A stretch of 8,405 bases of DNA from Planctomycetota bacterium (GCA_023430365.1 JAEZAS010000232.1:1-8405); one strand, 5' to 3'. Shown: positions 1 to 5,925, counted from the stretch's first letter. Numbers and translations: made by a program. Notes: generated by a model not told the origin, from the letters alone.

Positions 1-42
1 ATGCTCGCCGGTGCGAGAGAATGGCCTAAGTGCAGTTTTACG

Positions 43-67
43 AACCAGTTAGCGATAACCAGTTAGC
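43..67 (+). repeat. 11-nt direct repeat in the rpsT leader
   Basis: AACCAGTTAGC occurs twice, at 43-53 and 57-67, separated by three bases (GAT), so the period is 14. The second copy ends six bases before the rpsT start codon, in the place where a Shine-Dalgarno would sit, and no purine-rich Shine-Dalgarno is visible there. The repeat itself is seen directly. A role as a binding site, for example for translational feedback by S20 (known for the E. coli protein) or a transcription factor, is inference. Confidence 0.75.
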
Positions 68-73
68 CCATCC

Positions 74-352
74 ATGCCGACTACGAAAAGCGCCAAGAAG
101 CGGTTGCGTCAGAGCCTCGAGAACCGAGCCAGCAACCGGGCCACGAAATCGAAGATCAAGACCCAGATCCGCAAGCTTCGCACGGCTGTGACGGGTGGTG
201 ATCTGACCGCCGCCGAAACCGAGTTCCGTACGGCTGCGAAGCTGCTCGACCGGGCCGGCACGAAGGGCGTGATCCACTCGAACGCCGCTTCGCGGACCAA
301 GTCGCGCCTGTCGCACCTGATCAAGGTGGCCAAGGACAAGGCGAAGGGCTAG
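74..352 (+). CDS. rpsT: 30S ribosomal protein S20
   Basis: S20 is a primary binding protein of the small ribosomal subunit; it contacts 16S rRNA at the base of the body and is needed for 30S assembly. The 92-residue product is close to the usual 85-90. It opens with the family signature MPTTKSAKKRLRQS (1-14), followed by NRASNRATKSKIKTQIRKL, and ends in the typical Ala/Lys-rich helix (SNAASRTKSRLSHLIKVAKDKAKG starts near residue 69). The whole chain is highly basic and helical with no other domain. The ATG at 74 gives the expected N-terminus directly. No Shine-Dalgarno is visible, and an 11-nt repeat sits just upstream. It is monocistronic as far as can be seen: the next gene is convergent. 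The stop codon lies in the loop of a hairpin that may end transcription. Identification is secure. Confidence 0.97.
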   Translation: MPTTKSAKKRLRQSLENRASNRATKSKIKTQIRKLRTAVTGGDLTAAETEFRTAAKLLDRAGTKGVIHSNAASRTKSRLSHLIKVAKDKAKG

Positions 353-360
353 TTCGCCTT
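338..360 (+). terminator. hairpin over the rpsT stop codon, candidate terminator
   Basis: AAGGCGAA (338-345) pairs perfectly with TTCGCCTT (353-360). The 7-nt loop GGGCTAG contains the TAG stop. Only three T residues (359-361) follow, so the poly-U tract is minimal. Its GGCGAA and TTCGCC arms are repeated in the next hairpin (382-409), allowing alternative pairing. Terminator function is inferred. Confidence 0.45.
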
Positions 361-381
361 TCCTGCAGCGACCACGGCAAT

Positions 382-424
382 GGGGCGAAGCGTCCAGCGG
401 CTTCGCCTCTCGGGCCATCGGCCC
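382..424. other. two adjacent hairpins downstream of rpsT
   Basis: The first is a 10-bp stem: GGCGAAGC (384-391) pairs with GCTTCGCC (400-407) across the loop GTCCAGCG, extended outward by a G-T and a G-C pair (383/408, 382/409). The second is a short 5-bp stem GGGCC (412-416) / GGCCC (420-424) with loop ATC. Neither is followed by a T tract. They belong to a series of compact stems between the convergent rpsT and pyrK genes. Function unknown: RNA stabilisation, termination or processing are all possible. Confidence 0.5.
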
Positions 425-451
425 AGGGTGGTTTGCCTGGATCGCGATCTT

Positions 452-500
452 GGGAACGCCATAGAGGGCGTTCCCTGCAGCGCACTTTCTCAGTGCGCTG
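452..500. terminator. tandem perfect 9-bp hairpins, candidate bidirectional terminator
   Basis: GGGAACGCC (452-460) pairs with GGCGTTCCC (467-475) across a 6-nt loop. Two bases later CAGCGCACT (478-486) pairs with AGTGCGCTG (492-500) across the loop TTCTC. Both stems are 9 bp without mismatch and would form in transcripts from either strand. They lie between the convergent ends of rpsT and pyrK, where a shared terminator is expected. No poly-U tract follows on either strand, so Rho-independent termination of the textbook kind is not shown. Confidence 0.45.
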
Positions 501-509
501 ATACGATCC

Positions 510-528
510 CTGAGGCTTTCTGCCTTAG
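510..528. other. small hairpin near the pyrK 3' end
   Basis: CTGAGGC (510-516) pairs with GCCTTAG (522-528) across the 5-nt loop TTTCT, with one G-T wobble. It is the last stem in the series that starts at the rpsT stop codon, and the one nearest the pyrK stop at 556-558. It could be part of the pyrK 3' processing or termination signal. The base pairing is seen; the role is not. Confidence 0.35.
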
Positions 529-555
529 CTTAAGCCGCTTGGCTTCTCCCGCCGC

Positions 556-1437
556 CTACCACTCGATCTTGGCGGCATCGAAGACAGGGCCTTCCACGCA
601 GGTGCGCTTGTAGTCCCATTCTCCCTGTTCGTCGCGCACCTTGGCGACGCAGGTGAAGCAAATGCCGATGCCGCAGGCCATCGGTGTTTCGAGCGAGACC
701 TGGCACGGGATGCCGTGCTCCGCGGCCAAATGGGAGACCGCTTCCATCATTGGTTCCGGGCCGCAGCAGAGAATCCGAGTGCCGCCACTCTGGGCGGAGC
801 CACTTTCCGCAAGCGTCTGGCGGACGACGTCGGTCACGAGGCCATGGTGACCTCGGCTGCCGTCGTCGGTGGCTATCCGTACGTCCACGCCAATACGCTG
901 GAAATCTTCGATGCTCGTCAGATAGTCGGCTGAGCGAGCGCCGTAGCAGAACGTCACTCGCCTGGCCGGCGCCGCTTCGCGGAGCGGCGAGCCATAGCGC
1001 CGTTTGCCGAGAGCTTCCTGGGCGACGGCGAGAAACGGCGTCTGGCCGATGCCTCCTGCGACCAGAATCAGATGCTCGGTCGGTTCGGGGACGAAGCCGT
1101 TGCCCAATGGGCCCCAGACGTCGAGTTTTTGACCAGGCAAAGCCTGAGCGAGGCGGGTCGAGAGCTTGCCTTTGACGAGGTAGACCACCGACAGCGAATC
1201 GGGCGCCTGCTCGGGACCGTAGGTTTCGTACAGCGCCAGCGGGCGGCCGATCAGCGGGTCGTTGAAGCCGGCGAGCCGCAGCATGACGAACTGGCCGGGC
1301 GTGATCCGGCGGGCAATTTCGGGAGCCGCGAAGCGGACCAGGTAGGTGTCTTTCGCGAGCTGGCGGTTTTCGATGATCTCGGCGGTCGTTTGAGCGCAAT
1401 GATCGGCGAAGAATTTTGCATGGAGTGGGGAACTCAT
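556..1437 (-). CDS. pyrK: dihydroorotate dehydrogenase electron-transfer subunit PyrK
   Basis: PyrK carries FAD and a [2Fe-2S] cluster and passes electrons from the PyrD (type 1B) flavin to NAD+ in the fourth step of UMP synthesis, in the cytoplasm. The 293-residue protein has the ferredoxin-reductase layout: FAD-binding barrel with PGQFVMLRL (47-55) and RPLALY (65-70), NAD-binding domain with LGNGF (111-115) and AGGIGQTPF (127-135), the CCGPEPM loop (224-230), and a C-terminal cluster site with Cys255, Cys260, Cys263 and Cys280 in the PyrK spacing. All four cluster ligands are present, so it should be active. Family members are about 250-290 residues. It is second in an operon: its ATG overlaps the TGA of the upstream pseudouridine synthase gene as ATGA, and a strong Shine-Dalgarno lies in that gene's last codons. 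pyrD is not in the window. A related flavin/Fe-S reductase subunit is the main alternative, but the cluster motif favours PyrK. Confidence 0.92.
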   Translation of the reverse strand: MSSPLHAKFFADHCAQTTAEIIENRQLAKDTYLVRFAAPEIARRITPGQFVMLRLAGFNDPLIGRPLALYETYGPEQAPDSLSVVYLVKGKLSTRLAQALPGQKLDVWGPLGNGFVPEPTEHLILVAGGIGQTPFLAVAQEALGKRRYGSPLREAAPARRVTFCYGARSADYLTSIEDFQRIGVDVRIATDDGSRGHHGLVTDVVRQTLAESGSAQSGGTRILCCGPEPMMEAVSHLAAEHGIPCQVSLETPMACGIGICFTCVAKVRDEQGEWDYKRTCVEGPVFDAAKIEW

Positions 1438-3386
1438 CGACGCGGACCTCCTTTGCGGGGACCGCCTTTCCGCGGGCCACCCGTTCCACCCGATCCCGGC
1501 CCACGACCGCGCGGGCCAGCGCCTGGGCCGCGTCCACCCGGACCTCCCCTGCCCGGCCGACCGCCTGGGCCACCTCGGCCGGGGCCGCCGCGGCTCGGTC
1601 CACCTCGATCGGGTCCACTACGACCGGGACCACTTCGACCAGGGCCTGCTCCACCCGGACCAGCGCTTCGGCTGCCCGGGCCACGCGCTCCGGGGCCACG
1701 AGCGCCCGGACCACGAGCCCCGGGGCCCGTTCGCTTGCCTGGTGCACGTCCGGCTGGCCGTCCGCCCGCGCTGCGCGCCGGGCCTTCGCCCCGAGCGCCG
1801 CTTCGTTCGCCAAAACGCGAGCCGCCCGGTCCGCCCCGTCCTGCGGGACGCCTGGCCCCCGGCCGACGACCGCGGCCTTCGCCCGCTTCGTCACCTTGTT
1901 CGCGAGGAGGCCGACTGCCAAAGCCGCCGCGATAGGCGCCGCCGCGCCCTTCCCCTTTGACCTTACGCCGCGTGCCCGGCCGGCGAGAGGCGAAATCGCC
2001 TCGCTCTTCGCCGCCTGACTCGCTCCGACGGCCACGTGGGCCAGTACCGCTTCGACCTGTCGGTCCGCCGCGGCCGCGAGGTCCTGCGGAGCCCTGCCGT
2101 GGGCCGCGCGCCGGTTTGCGCGGAGCGGTCATCGAGCGGAGGACCTCTTCGTCGTCCCCCAGGTCGTCGAACTCGGCGTCGTCATCGTCGTAGGCGAGGA
2201 CGTCCCCCATCGGCTGACGGCCCGAGCCAGGACGATCGAGGTCGTCGTCGCTGATCTCAACGACTTCGAATTCCTCATCGTCTTCGTCGACGAGTTCTTC
2301 ATCCTCGCCGTCCTCGTCTTCGAGCCCCATTTCCGCGAGGTAATCGTCGCCGACTTCCTCGCCGAAGTCGCCATCGGCCAGCAGCGCCTCGTCGTCTCCC
2401 TCCGCATCTCCGAGCATACCGGCCAGATCGTCGTCGCCGAGCAATTCCTCATCCTCGGCGACATGATCGTCTGCGAGGCTGCCGCCGATGAGAGCCTGGG
2501 CGTCGTCCATCTCGTCATCCACCGGAGCCGACTCACGCTGAGCCTTCCGCTGGTCGCGCTGAGGCCGGGCCGCCTTGGCTTTCTGTTCCTGCTGGTGCGA
2601 GTCGGCGATGAGTTGCTCGACCTCACGCGGGAGCAGCTTTCGCCAGGCCCCGGTGGGCAAGTCGGCGAGTTTCAGGGGGCCAACAGCGATCCGTTTCAGC
2701 CGCAGCACCTTGTGGCCGACACGGGCCAGCACGCGGCGGATTTCGCGGTTTTTCCCTTCGTTCAGCACCATGATCATGTCGGTGCTGTTGCCCCGCTTGC
2801 CTTTGATCTTGATCGATTCGACCTGGCAGAAACCGTCGGACAGGTGAATGCCGCGTTTGAGCTTCGCCAGGCTGGCCTGTTCGGGTTCGCCGGCGACGCG
2901 GACCAGGTAGGTCTTTTCGACTCCGTATCGCGGATGGGTCAGCCGGTTGGCGAACTCGCCGTCGTTGGTCACCAGGATCAGTCCTTCGCTGTAGCGATCG
3001 AGGCGGCCGACCGGGAAAACTCGCTGCTCGGTCGGGACCAGGTCGATGACGCGCATCCGGCCGCTGGGGTCGAAGTTGGTCGTGACGACGCCCATCGGCT
3101 TGTTGACGGCGAAGTACATGCGCTTCGGCTTGCGGATCGGCTGACCATCGACGCGGATCTCGTGCTGCAGCGGATCGACCTTGGTGCCCAGCTCGGTCAC
3201 CACCTGGCGATCGACTTCGACCCGACCTTCGCGGATCAGTTCTTCACAATCGCGTCGGCTGCCGATGCCGGCGGCGGCGAGCACCTTCTGCAAGCGTTCG
3301 GCGCCGGTGTTTTCTCCCGTATCGCCACGGTCTTGTCCCTCCTGGCTCTGCGAACGCTCGCGGCGAGGTGGTTTGGAGCGAGACAT
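1434..3386 (-). CDS. rluB: RluB/RsuA-family pseudouridine synthase with long acidic and Gly/Arg/Pro-rich tail
   Basis: The core is a 16S/23S rRNA pseudouridine synthase, which isomerises a specific uridine in rRNA. An S4 RNA-binding domain spans about 28-75 (AERLQKVLAAAGIGSRRDCE). The catalytic domain spans about 88-258, with FAVNKPMGVVTT (92-103), the active-site motif GRLDRYSEGLILVTNDG (127-143; catalytic Asp130) and the closing KNREIRRVLARVGHKVLRLKR (212-232). Relatives end near 250-290 residues; this one has 650. Residues 290-415 are extremely acidic (about 58 Asp/Glu in 126 by hand count, almost no Lys/Arg). Residues 416-650 are Gly/Arg/Pro-rich with short repeats (GARGP x3, GRSGP, RKGGP x2). 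The tail is probably disordered and may bind RNA or proteins; that is inference. ATG 3386 has AAGGAA nine bases upstream (3396-3401), and an in-frame TAA lies further upstream with no other start between. It is first in an operon with pyrK. RluB is favoured over RsuA/RluF, but the target uridine is not proven. Confidence 0.9.
   Translation of the reverse strand: MSRSKPPRRERSQSQEGQDRGDTGENTGAERLQKVLAAAGIGSRRDCEELIREGRVEVDRQVVTELGTKVDPLQHEIRVDGQPIRKPKRMYFAVNKPMGVVTTNFDPSGRMRVIDLVPTEQRVFPVGRLDRYSEGLILVTNDGEFANRLTHPRYGVEKTYLVRVAGEPEQASLAKLKRGIHLSDGFCQVESIKIKGKRGNSTDMIMVLNEGKNREIRRVLARVGHKVLRLKRIAVGPLKLADLPTGAWRKLLPREVEQLIADSHQQEQKAKAARPQRDQRKAQRESAPVDDEMDDAQALIGGSLADDHVAEDEELLGDDDLAGMLGDAEGDDEALLADGDFGEEVGDDYLAEMGLEDEDGEDEELVDEDDEEFEVVEISDDDLDRPGSGRQPMGDVLAYDDDDAEFDDLGDDEEVLRSMTAPRKPARGPRQGSAGPRGRGGPTGRSGTGPRGRRSESGGEERGDFASRRPGTRRKVKGEGRGGAYRGGFGSRPPREQGDEAGEGRGRRPGARRPAGRGGPGGSRFGERSGARGEGPARSAGGRPAGRAPGKRTGPGARGPGARGPGARGPGSRSAGPGGAGPGRSGPGRSGPDRGGPSRGGPGRGGPGGRPGRGGPGGRGPGAGPRGRGPGSGGTGGPRKGGPRKGGPRR
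1446..1454 (-). promoter_or_regulatory. Shine-Dalgarno of pyrK embedded in the rluB 3' end
   Basis: On the minus strand the sequence AAAGGAGGT ends eight bases before the pyrK ATG (1437-1435). This is an almost full match to the 16S anti-Shine-Dalgarno at a good spacing, and it fixes the pyrK start. It is made of the codons AAA GGA GGT for Lys645-Gly-Gly of the upstream protein. The preceding copy of the same peptide repeat uses AAA GGC GGT, which is not a perfect site. Most other genes here lack a clear Shine-Dalgarno. Confidence 0.8.
1677..1721 (-). repeat. three tandem GARGP-encoding 15-nt units in the rluB tail
   Basis: Residues 556-570 of the pseudouridine synthase are three exact copies of Gly-Ala-Arg-Gly-Pro. 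The three 15-nt units differ at several third codon positions (GGG/GGC/GGA, GCT/GCT/GCG, CCG/CCC/CCG), so the peptide is kept while the DNA drifts. This argues against a very recent slippage copy. It also argues that the reading frame of the low-complexity tail is real and selected. Confidence 0.7.
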
Positions 3387-3665
3387 AACGGGAATTTCCT
3401 TGCGAAAGAAAGCGGAGAGCGAGCAGCGACGAGCAATTGCCCCATCTTACCGCTTCACCCAATTTCCGGCAGCGGGGGAGATTTCTGGGGTATCCGCCGG
3501 TCGCCCTTCGTCCGTCCCAGGGGCGGGGCTCGATGGCGGTCGAAAAACTGCATCCGGTTTTGACGATTATCCGATAGGTAAGGAGTCGTACGGCCTCCTC
3601 TCTTCTGCCGGCGGCAAGATGGGTCGATCTCGGGATTTCTGCGGCTTCTTTTCTTGCGGTGATTC

Positions 3666-4694
3666 ATGGCCAGGCCTCTTTCGCGGCGGAAGTTCGGTTC
3701 CTACTCGTTCTCGTTGCTCTCGGCGCTGCTAGCGGGTTCGGGAACTTCCGCATGGGGCGAACCGCAGGTGGCCCCCGGCCAGGCTCGCAAGGCTCCGCCG
3801 CCGAGCAACGTGGTCGTGCCGGGAACCGGTCGCCGCGTGGCCAAGGGGGATGACGATTTCGAGGAGGAGGATTTCGTCTTTTACCCGCAGCATCCCAAGA
3901 GCAGCTTCAACATCGATAAAAACATCCGCGTCCCCGGCGGCATCACGAAGAATCTCCGCTGGGTCGAGGCGGCGAAGCGTGGCACCCCCGACATCGTGAA
4001 ACGGGTTCCGACGCCGCCGGGAGGCATCGAGGGAAGCGAAGGCTCGATGCTGATCCAGACGCTCTACTCGGGTGTTCCCGGCAAGCTCAGCTACGAGGAC
4101 CAGCAGGACGACCTGCTGTACAACCTGTCGGCCATGATCGGCGGGTATATCCCGGTAGGGCATACGCCCAACTGCACGGTTCGCGTCTACATTCCGGATG
4201 CCAAGGATTGGGAACCGCTCTATCACCACTCGTTCGGCTTCCGCGCGGGATTGCTCGGTACGACGCCGAAGGGGAAGAGCGACGAGTATTGGCCGGGGTT
4301 CTTCTTCGAACAGCGCTACGACCTGAAAAACAACGAACGCCACAGCTTCATCCAAAGCTGGGTGCGGGCCGACGGCTGGGGCCGCGATATGCCCGGCCCC
4401 ACGTTTGAACCGGCCAGCTGGGCCACGCTCGGCATGTCGTTCACTCCGGACGGCCAGTGCCATTTCTTCGCTCGCGCGGGCGTGGACGACCTGACGATCG
4501 ACGATCATCAGGGTTCGTACTTCTCGTATAGCTGGCGGGCTCACACGTTCCAGACCTACTTCTTCAACGTGATGAATCGCGACGACGGACGCAGCATTTC
4601 GACTCCGTGGACCGGCGACGATCCGCAGCTCTTTGTCGCCACGCCGCCGGAACGTCCGGTGACGGCCGAACGGTCGGGAACGACGCGAAAGTAG
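3666..4694 (+). CDS. uncharacterised exported protein, planctomycete type
   Basis: Not assigned to a named family. The 342-residue product begins with SRRKFGS (6-12), close to the twin-arginine export consensus, then a weakly hydrophobic stretch (about 12-26) and a plausible cleavage after AWG (29-31) or TSA (27-29). A Pro-rich, then acidic linker (GDDDFEEEDF, 61-70) precedes a globular region from about residue 75. That region is rich in aromatic and beta-prone segments, e.g. GFFFEQRYDL (211-220), SWATLGMSFTPDGQCHFFA (251-269) and TYFFNVMN (297-304), suggesting a beta-sandwich of lectin or concanavalin-like type. Only two cysteines remain (170 and 265), fitting one disulfide. No transmembrane segment follows the signal. 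ATG 3666 is the first start after an in-frame TGA at 3660-3662; no Shine-Dalgarno is seen. The 279-bp gap upstream is shared with the divergent rluB; no convincing promoter was found there. A periplasmic or surface role is inferred. Confidence 0.75.
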   Translation: MARPLSRRKFGSYSFSLLSALLAGSGTSAWGEPQVAPGQARKAPPPSNVVVPGTGRRVAKGDDDFEEEDFVFYPQHPKSSFNIDKNIRVPGGITKNLRWVEAAKRGTPDIVKRVPTPPGGIEGSEGSMLIQTLYSGVPGKLSYEDQQDDLLYNLSAMIGGYIPVGHTPNCTVRVYIPDAKDWEPLYHHSFGFRAGLLGTTPKGKSDEYWPGFFFEQRYDLKNNERHSFIQSWVRADGWGRDMPGPTFEPASWATLGMSFTPDGQCHFFARAGVDDLTIDDHQGSYFSYSWRAHTFQTYFFNVMNRDDGRSISTPWTGDDPQLFVATPPERPVTAERSGTTRK

Positions 4695-4720
4695 CCGCCG
4701 GCGACAAACCCTCGCGGCGG
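4695..4720 (+). terminator. GC hairpin directly after the exported-protein stop codon
   Basis: CCGCCG (4695-4700) pairs with CGGCGG (4715-4720) across a 14-nt loop, starting at the base after the TAG stop. There is no T tract downstream, so this is only a weak terminator candidate. Confidence 0.3.
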
Positions 4721-4739
4721 GCCCTGGCCAGCCACCTTC

Positions 4740-4818
4740 CGTAGCTGAATTCGCCAAGATTCAGACGCCCTGCACATAGAGGCTGGGGTTGTCTGAACTC
4801 TGGCGAGTTCCAGCTACG
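4740..4818. repeat. 79-bp imperfect inverted repeat, MITE/REP-like element
   Basis: The left arm (4741-4766, beginning GTAGCTGAATTCGCC, ending TTCAGAC) matches the reverse complement of the right arm (4791-4817, beginning GTCTGAACTCTGGCGAG, ending CAGCTAC). There are four substitutions and one single-base gap over 26-27 positions. A C-G pair at 4740/4818 extends it, and CCC/GGG near 4768-4788 can pair inside the loop. Two of the mismatches become G-U pairs in RNA. The length, the intergenic location and the self-complementary design are those of a small non-autonomous or REP-like dispersed element. It contains no open reading frame of note. Whether copies exist elsewhere cannot be seen in this window. 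It could also serve as a transcription end for the exported-protein gene. Confidence 0.7.
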
Positions 4819-4852
4819 CTGCGTTTTCGCCGTCGCTAATAAGCTCTCACGT

Positions 4853-4881
4853 TTGGTTCGAGCGATACCCGCCGGTATAAA
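4853..4881 (+). promoter_or_regulatory. candidate sigma70-type promoter for the PP2C gene
   Basis: TTGGTT (4853-4858; 3 of 6 consensus bases, including the TTG) and TATAAA (4876-4881; 5 of 6) are separated by exactly 17 bases. A transcript starting near 4888 would have a leader of about 40 bases before the ATG at 4929. It is the best promoter-like pair found in the window, but its activity is not shown. Confidence 0.4.
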
Positions 4882-4928
4882 GATGGACGCCACTTACCGG
4901 TGCGACTTTTGCTCGTTCGAGAGCTCCC

Positions 4929-5849
4929 ATGTCCAATCCCGAAGTCCGTTCCGAAGCCAACGTCGTTAAACCCAGCGACTTCGACACGGTCGACCTGCCG
5001 GCGAACCCGCAACCGCCGCTCGACATCCGCGCCTTTGGGCTGACCGATCGGGGGCAGGTGCGCTCGAGCAACGAGGATCAGTTCCTGGTTGCCTCGCTGG
5101 TCAAATCGCTGCAAATCAAGCAAACCAGCCTGCCGCAACCAGCGACCCGCCGCAGCAGCGATTGTTGCTATTTGTTCGTCGTTGCTGACGGCATGGGAGG
5201 GCATGCGGCTGGAGAAGAGGCGAGCGCCCTGGCGATCGAATCGGTCGAGCAGTACGTGCTAGACGCCCTGAAGTGGTTCGCCTGTTGCCGCCCCAGCGAC
5301 GAAGACCGCGTGCTGGCCGATTTTCAGAAGGCTCTCGGGATTGCACATCAACGCGTGCGTTCCGAAGCGTCGGAACGACCCGAACTGCGCGGCATGGGCA
5401 CGACGCTGACGCTGGCCTATAGCCTGAACGATGAGCTGTATGTCGCACATGTCGGCGATAGCCGTTGCTACTTGCTGCGTGGCGGACATCTCTATCGGCT
5501 CACGCAGGATCACAGCCTGGTCGAGGAAATGATTCGCCGTGGGTTGCTCAGCAGCGAAGAAGCGGCCAGCCATCGCTGGCGGCACGTGATCACGAGCACC
5601 GTCGGCGGCGATTCCGCGAACGTGCGCGTCGATGTGCATAAGCTGCATCTGGAGGCCGGCGACGTGCTGCTGCTCTGCTCCGATGGGCTGACCGAGATGG
5701 TGAGCGAGGAAGAGATCGCGAAGGTTCTGTTTGAGGTCGAGAACCCCGAGGTCGCCTGCTACCAACTCGTCGCGCAGGCGAACGAAGCCGGCGGCCGGGA
5801 CAATATCACGGTGGTTGTGGCCCGTTACCTGGCTAAGGAAAACCAATAG
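4929..5849 (+). CDS. PP2C-family protein serine/threonine phosphatase
   Basis: A metal-dependent phosphatase that removes phosphate from Ser/Thr, normally acting against Hanks-type kinases in the cytoplasm. All bacterial PP2C motifs are present in order in the 306 residues: LTDRGQVRSSNEDQ (38-51), VADGMGGHAAGEEAS (85-99; metal ligand Asp87), GMGTTL (155-160), AHVGDSRCYL (173-182), LTQDHSLVEEM (191-201), LLCSDGLTEMVSEEEI (248-263; Asp252) and GGRDNITVVV (288-297; Asp291). The metal-binding acidic residues are intact, so it should be active. About 28 N-terminal residues before the fold are polar. A segment of some 30 residues between the first two motifs (52-81) is longer than in Stp/PrpC, and I associate it with planctomycete homologues. 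No transmembrane segment or sensor domain. A weak GAGAG (4919-4923) lies five bases before the ATG. No kinase gene is adjacent, so the substrate is unknown. The gene appears monocistronic behind its own promoter candidate and faces the metallophosphoesterase gene. Confidence 0.95.
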   Translation: MSNPEVRSEANVVKPSDFDTVDLPANPQPPLDIRAFGLTDRGQVRSSNEDQFLVASLVKSLQIKQTSLPQPATRRSSDCCYLFVVADGMGGHAAGEEASALAIESVEQYVLDALKWFACCRPSDEDRVLADFQKALGIAHQRVRSEASERPELRGMGTTLTLAYSLNDELYVAHVGDSRCYLLRGGHLYRLTQDHSLVEEMIRRGLLSSEEAASHRWRHVITSTVGGDSANVRVDVHKLHLEAGDVLLLCSDGLTEMVSEEEIAKVLFEVENPEVACYQLVAQANEAGGRDNITVVVARYLAKENQ

Positions 5850-5925
5850 CCGGCGGCTCACACTCTCGGAAGCAGCGCACAGCGACGCCCTACGCTGAGA
5901 ATTCTTCCCTGACGGCTCGCCGGCT
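5848..5925. terminator. inverted repeat bracketing two convergent stop codons
   Basis: AGCCGGCG (5848-5855), beginning inside the PP2C stop codon, is exactly complementary to CGCCGGCT (5918-5925), which ends in the metallophosphoesterase stop codon. The 62-base span between them is long for a terminator and no T tract follows. The symmetry at both stops is seen directly; a shared termination or transcript-end function is speculative. Confidence 0.25.

Noticed and set aside
380..613. 77-codon plus-strand frame downstream of rpsT
   Set aside because: It crosses the hairpin array and enters pyrK antisense. No Shine-Dalgarno and no recognisable sequence.
1072..1935. Plus-strand frame with a proline-rich product opposite pyrK and rluB
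   Set aside because: It is the antisense of Gly/Pro/Arg repeat codons; GGNCCN repeats keep all frames open. No start signal or recognisable domain.
1416..2018. Plus-strand 200-codon Ala/Arg/Ser/Thr-rich frame
   Set aside because: Another antisense shadow of the rluB tail with no folded-protein character.
530..2035. 501-codon minus-strand frame overlapping pyrK and the rluB tail
   Set aside because: It runs through two better-supported genes in another frame. Its product is Ala/Arg/Pro low complexity with no domain, as expected from GC-rich DNA lacking stop codons.
2463..3563. 366-codon plus-strand frame opposite the pseudouridine synthase core
   Set aside because: The minus-strand frame here contains clear S4 and catalytic motifs; this frame only mirrors its codon periodicity.
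3560..3588. TTGACG as a -35 element for the exported-protein gene
   Set aside because: It matches 5 of 6 bases, but no acceptable -10 box occurs 15-19 bases downstream; TAGGTA at 3575 is only nine bases away.
3729..4757. 342-codon minus-strand frame opposite the exported protein
   Set aside because: The plus frame has a signal peptide and a coherent globular sequence. The opposite frame is Arg/Val/Ala-rich without motifs.
5259..5861. 200-codon minus-strand frame opposite the PP2C gene
   Set aside because: It lies over unmistakable PP2C motifs on the other strand and shows no domain of its own.
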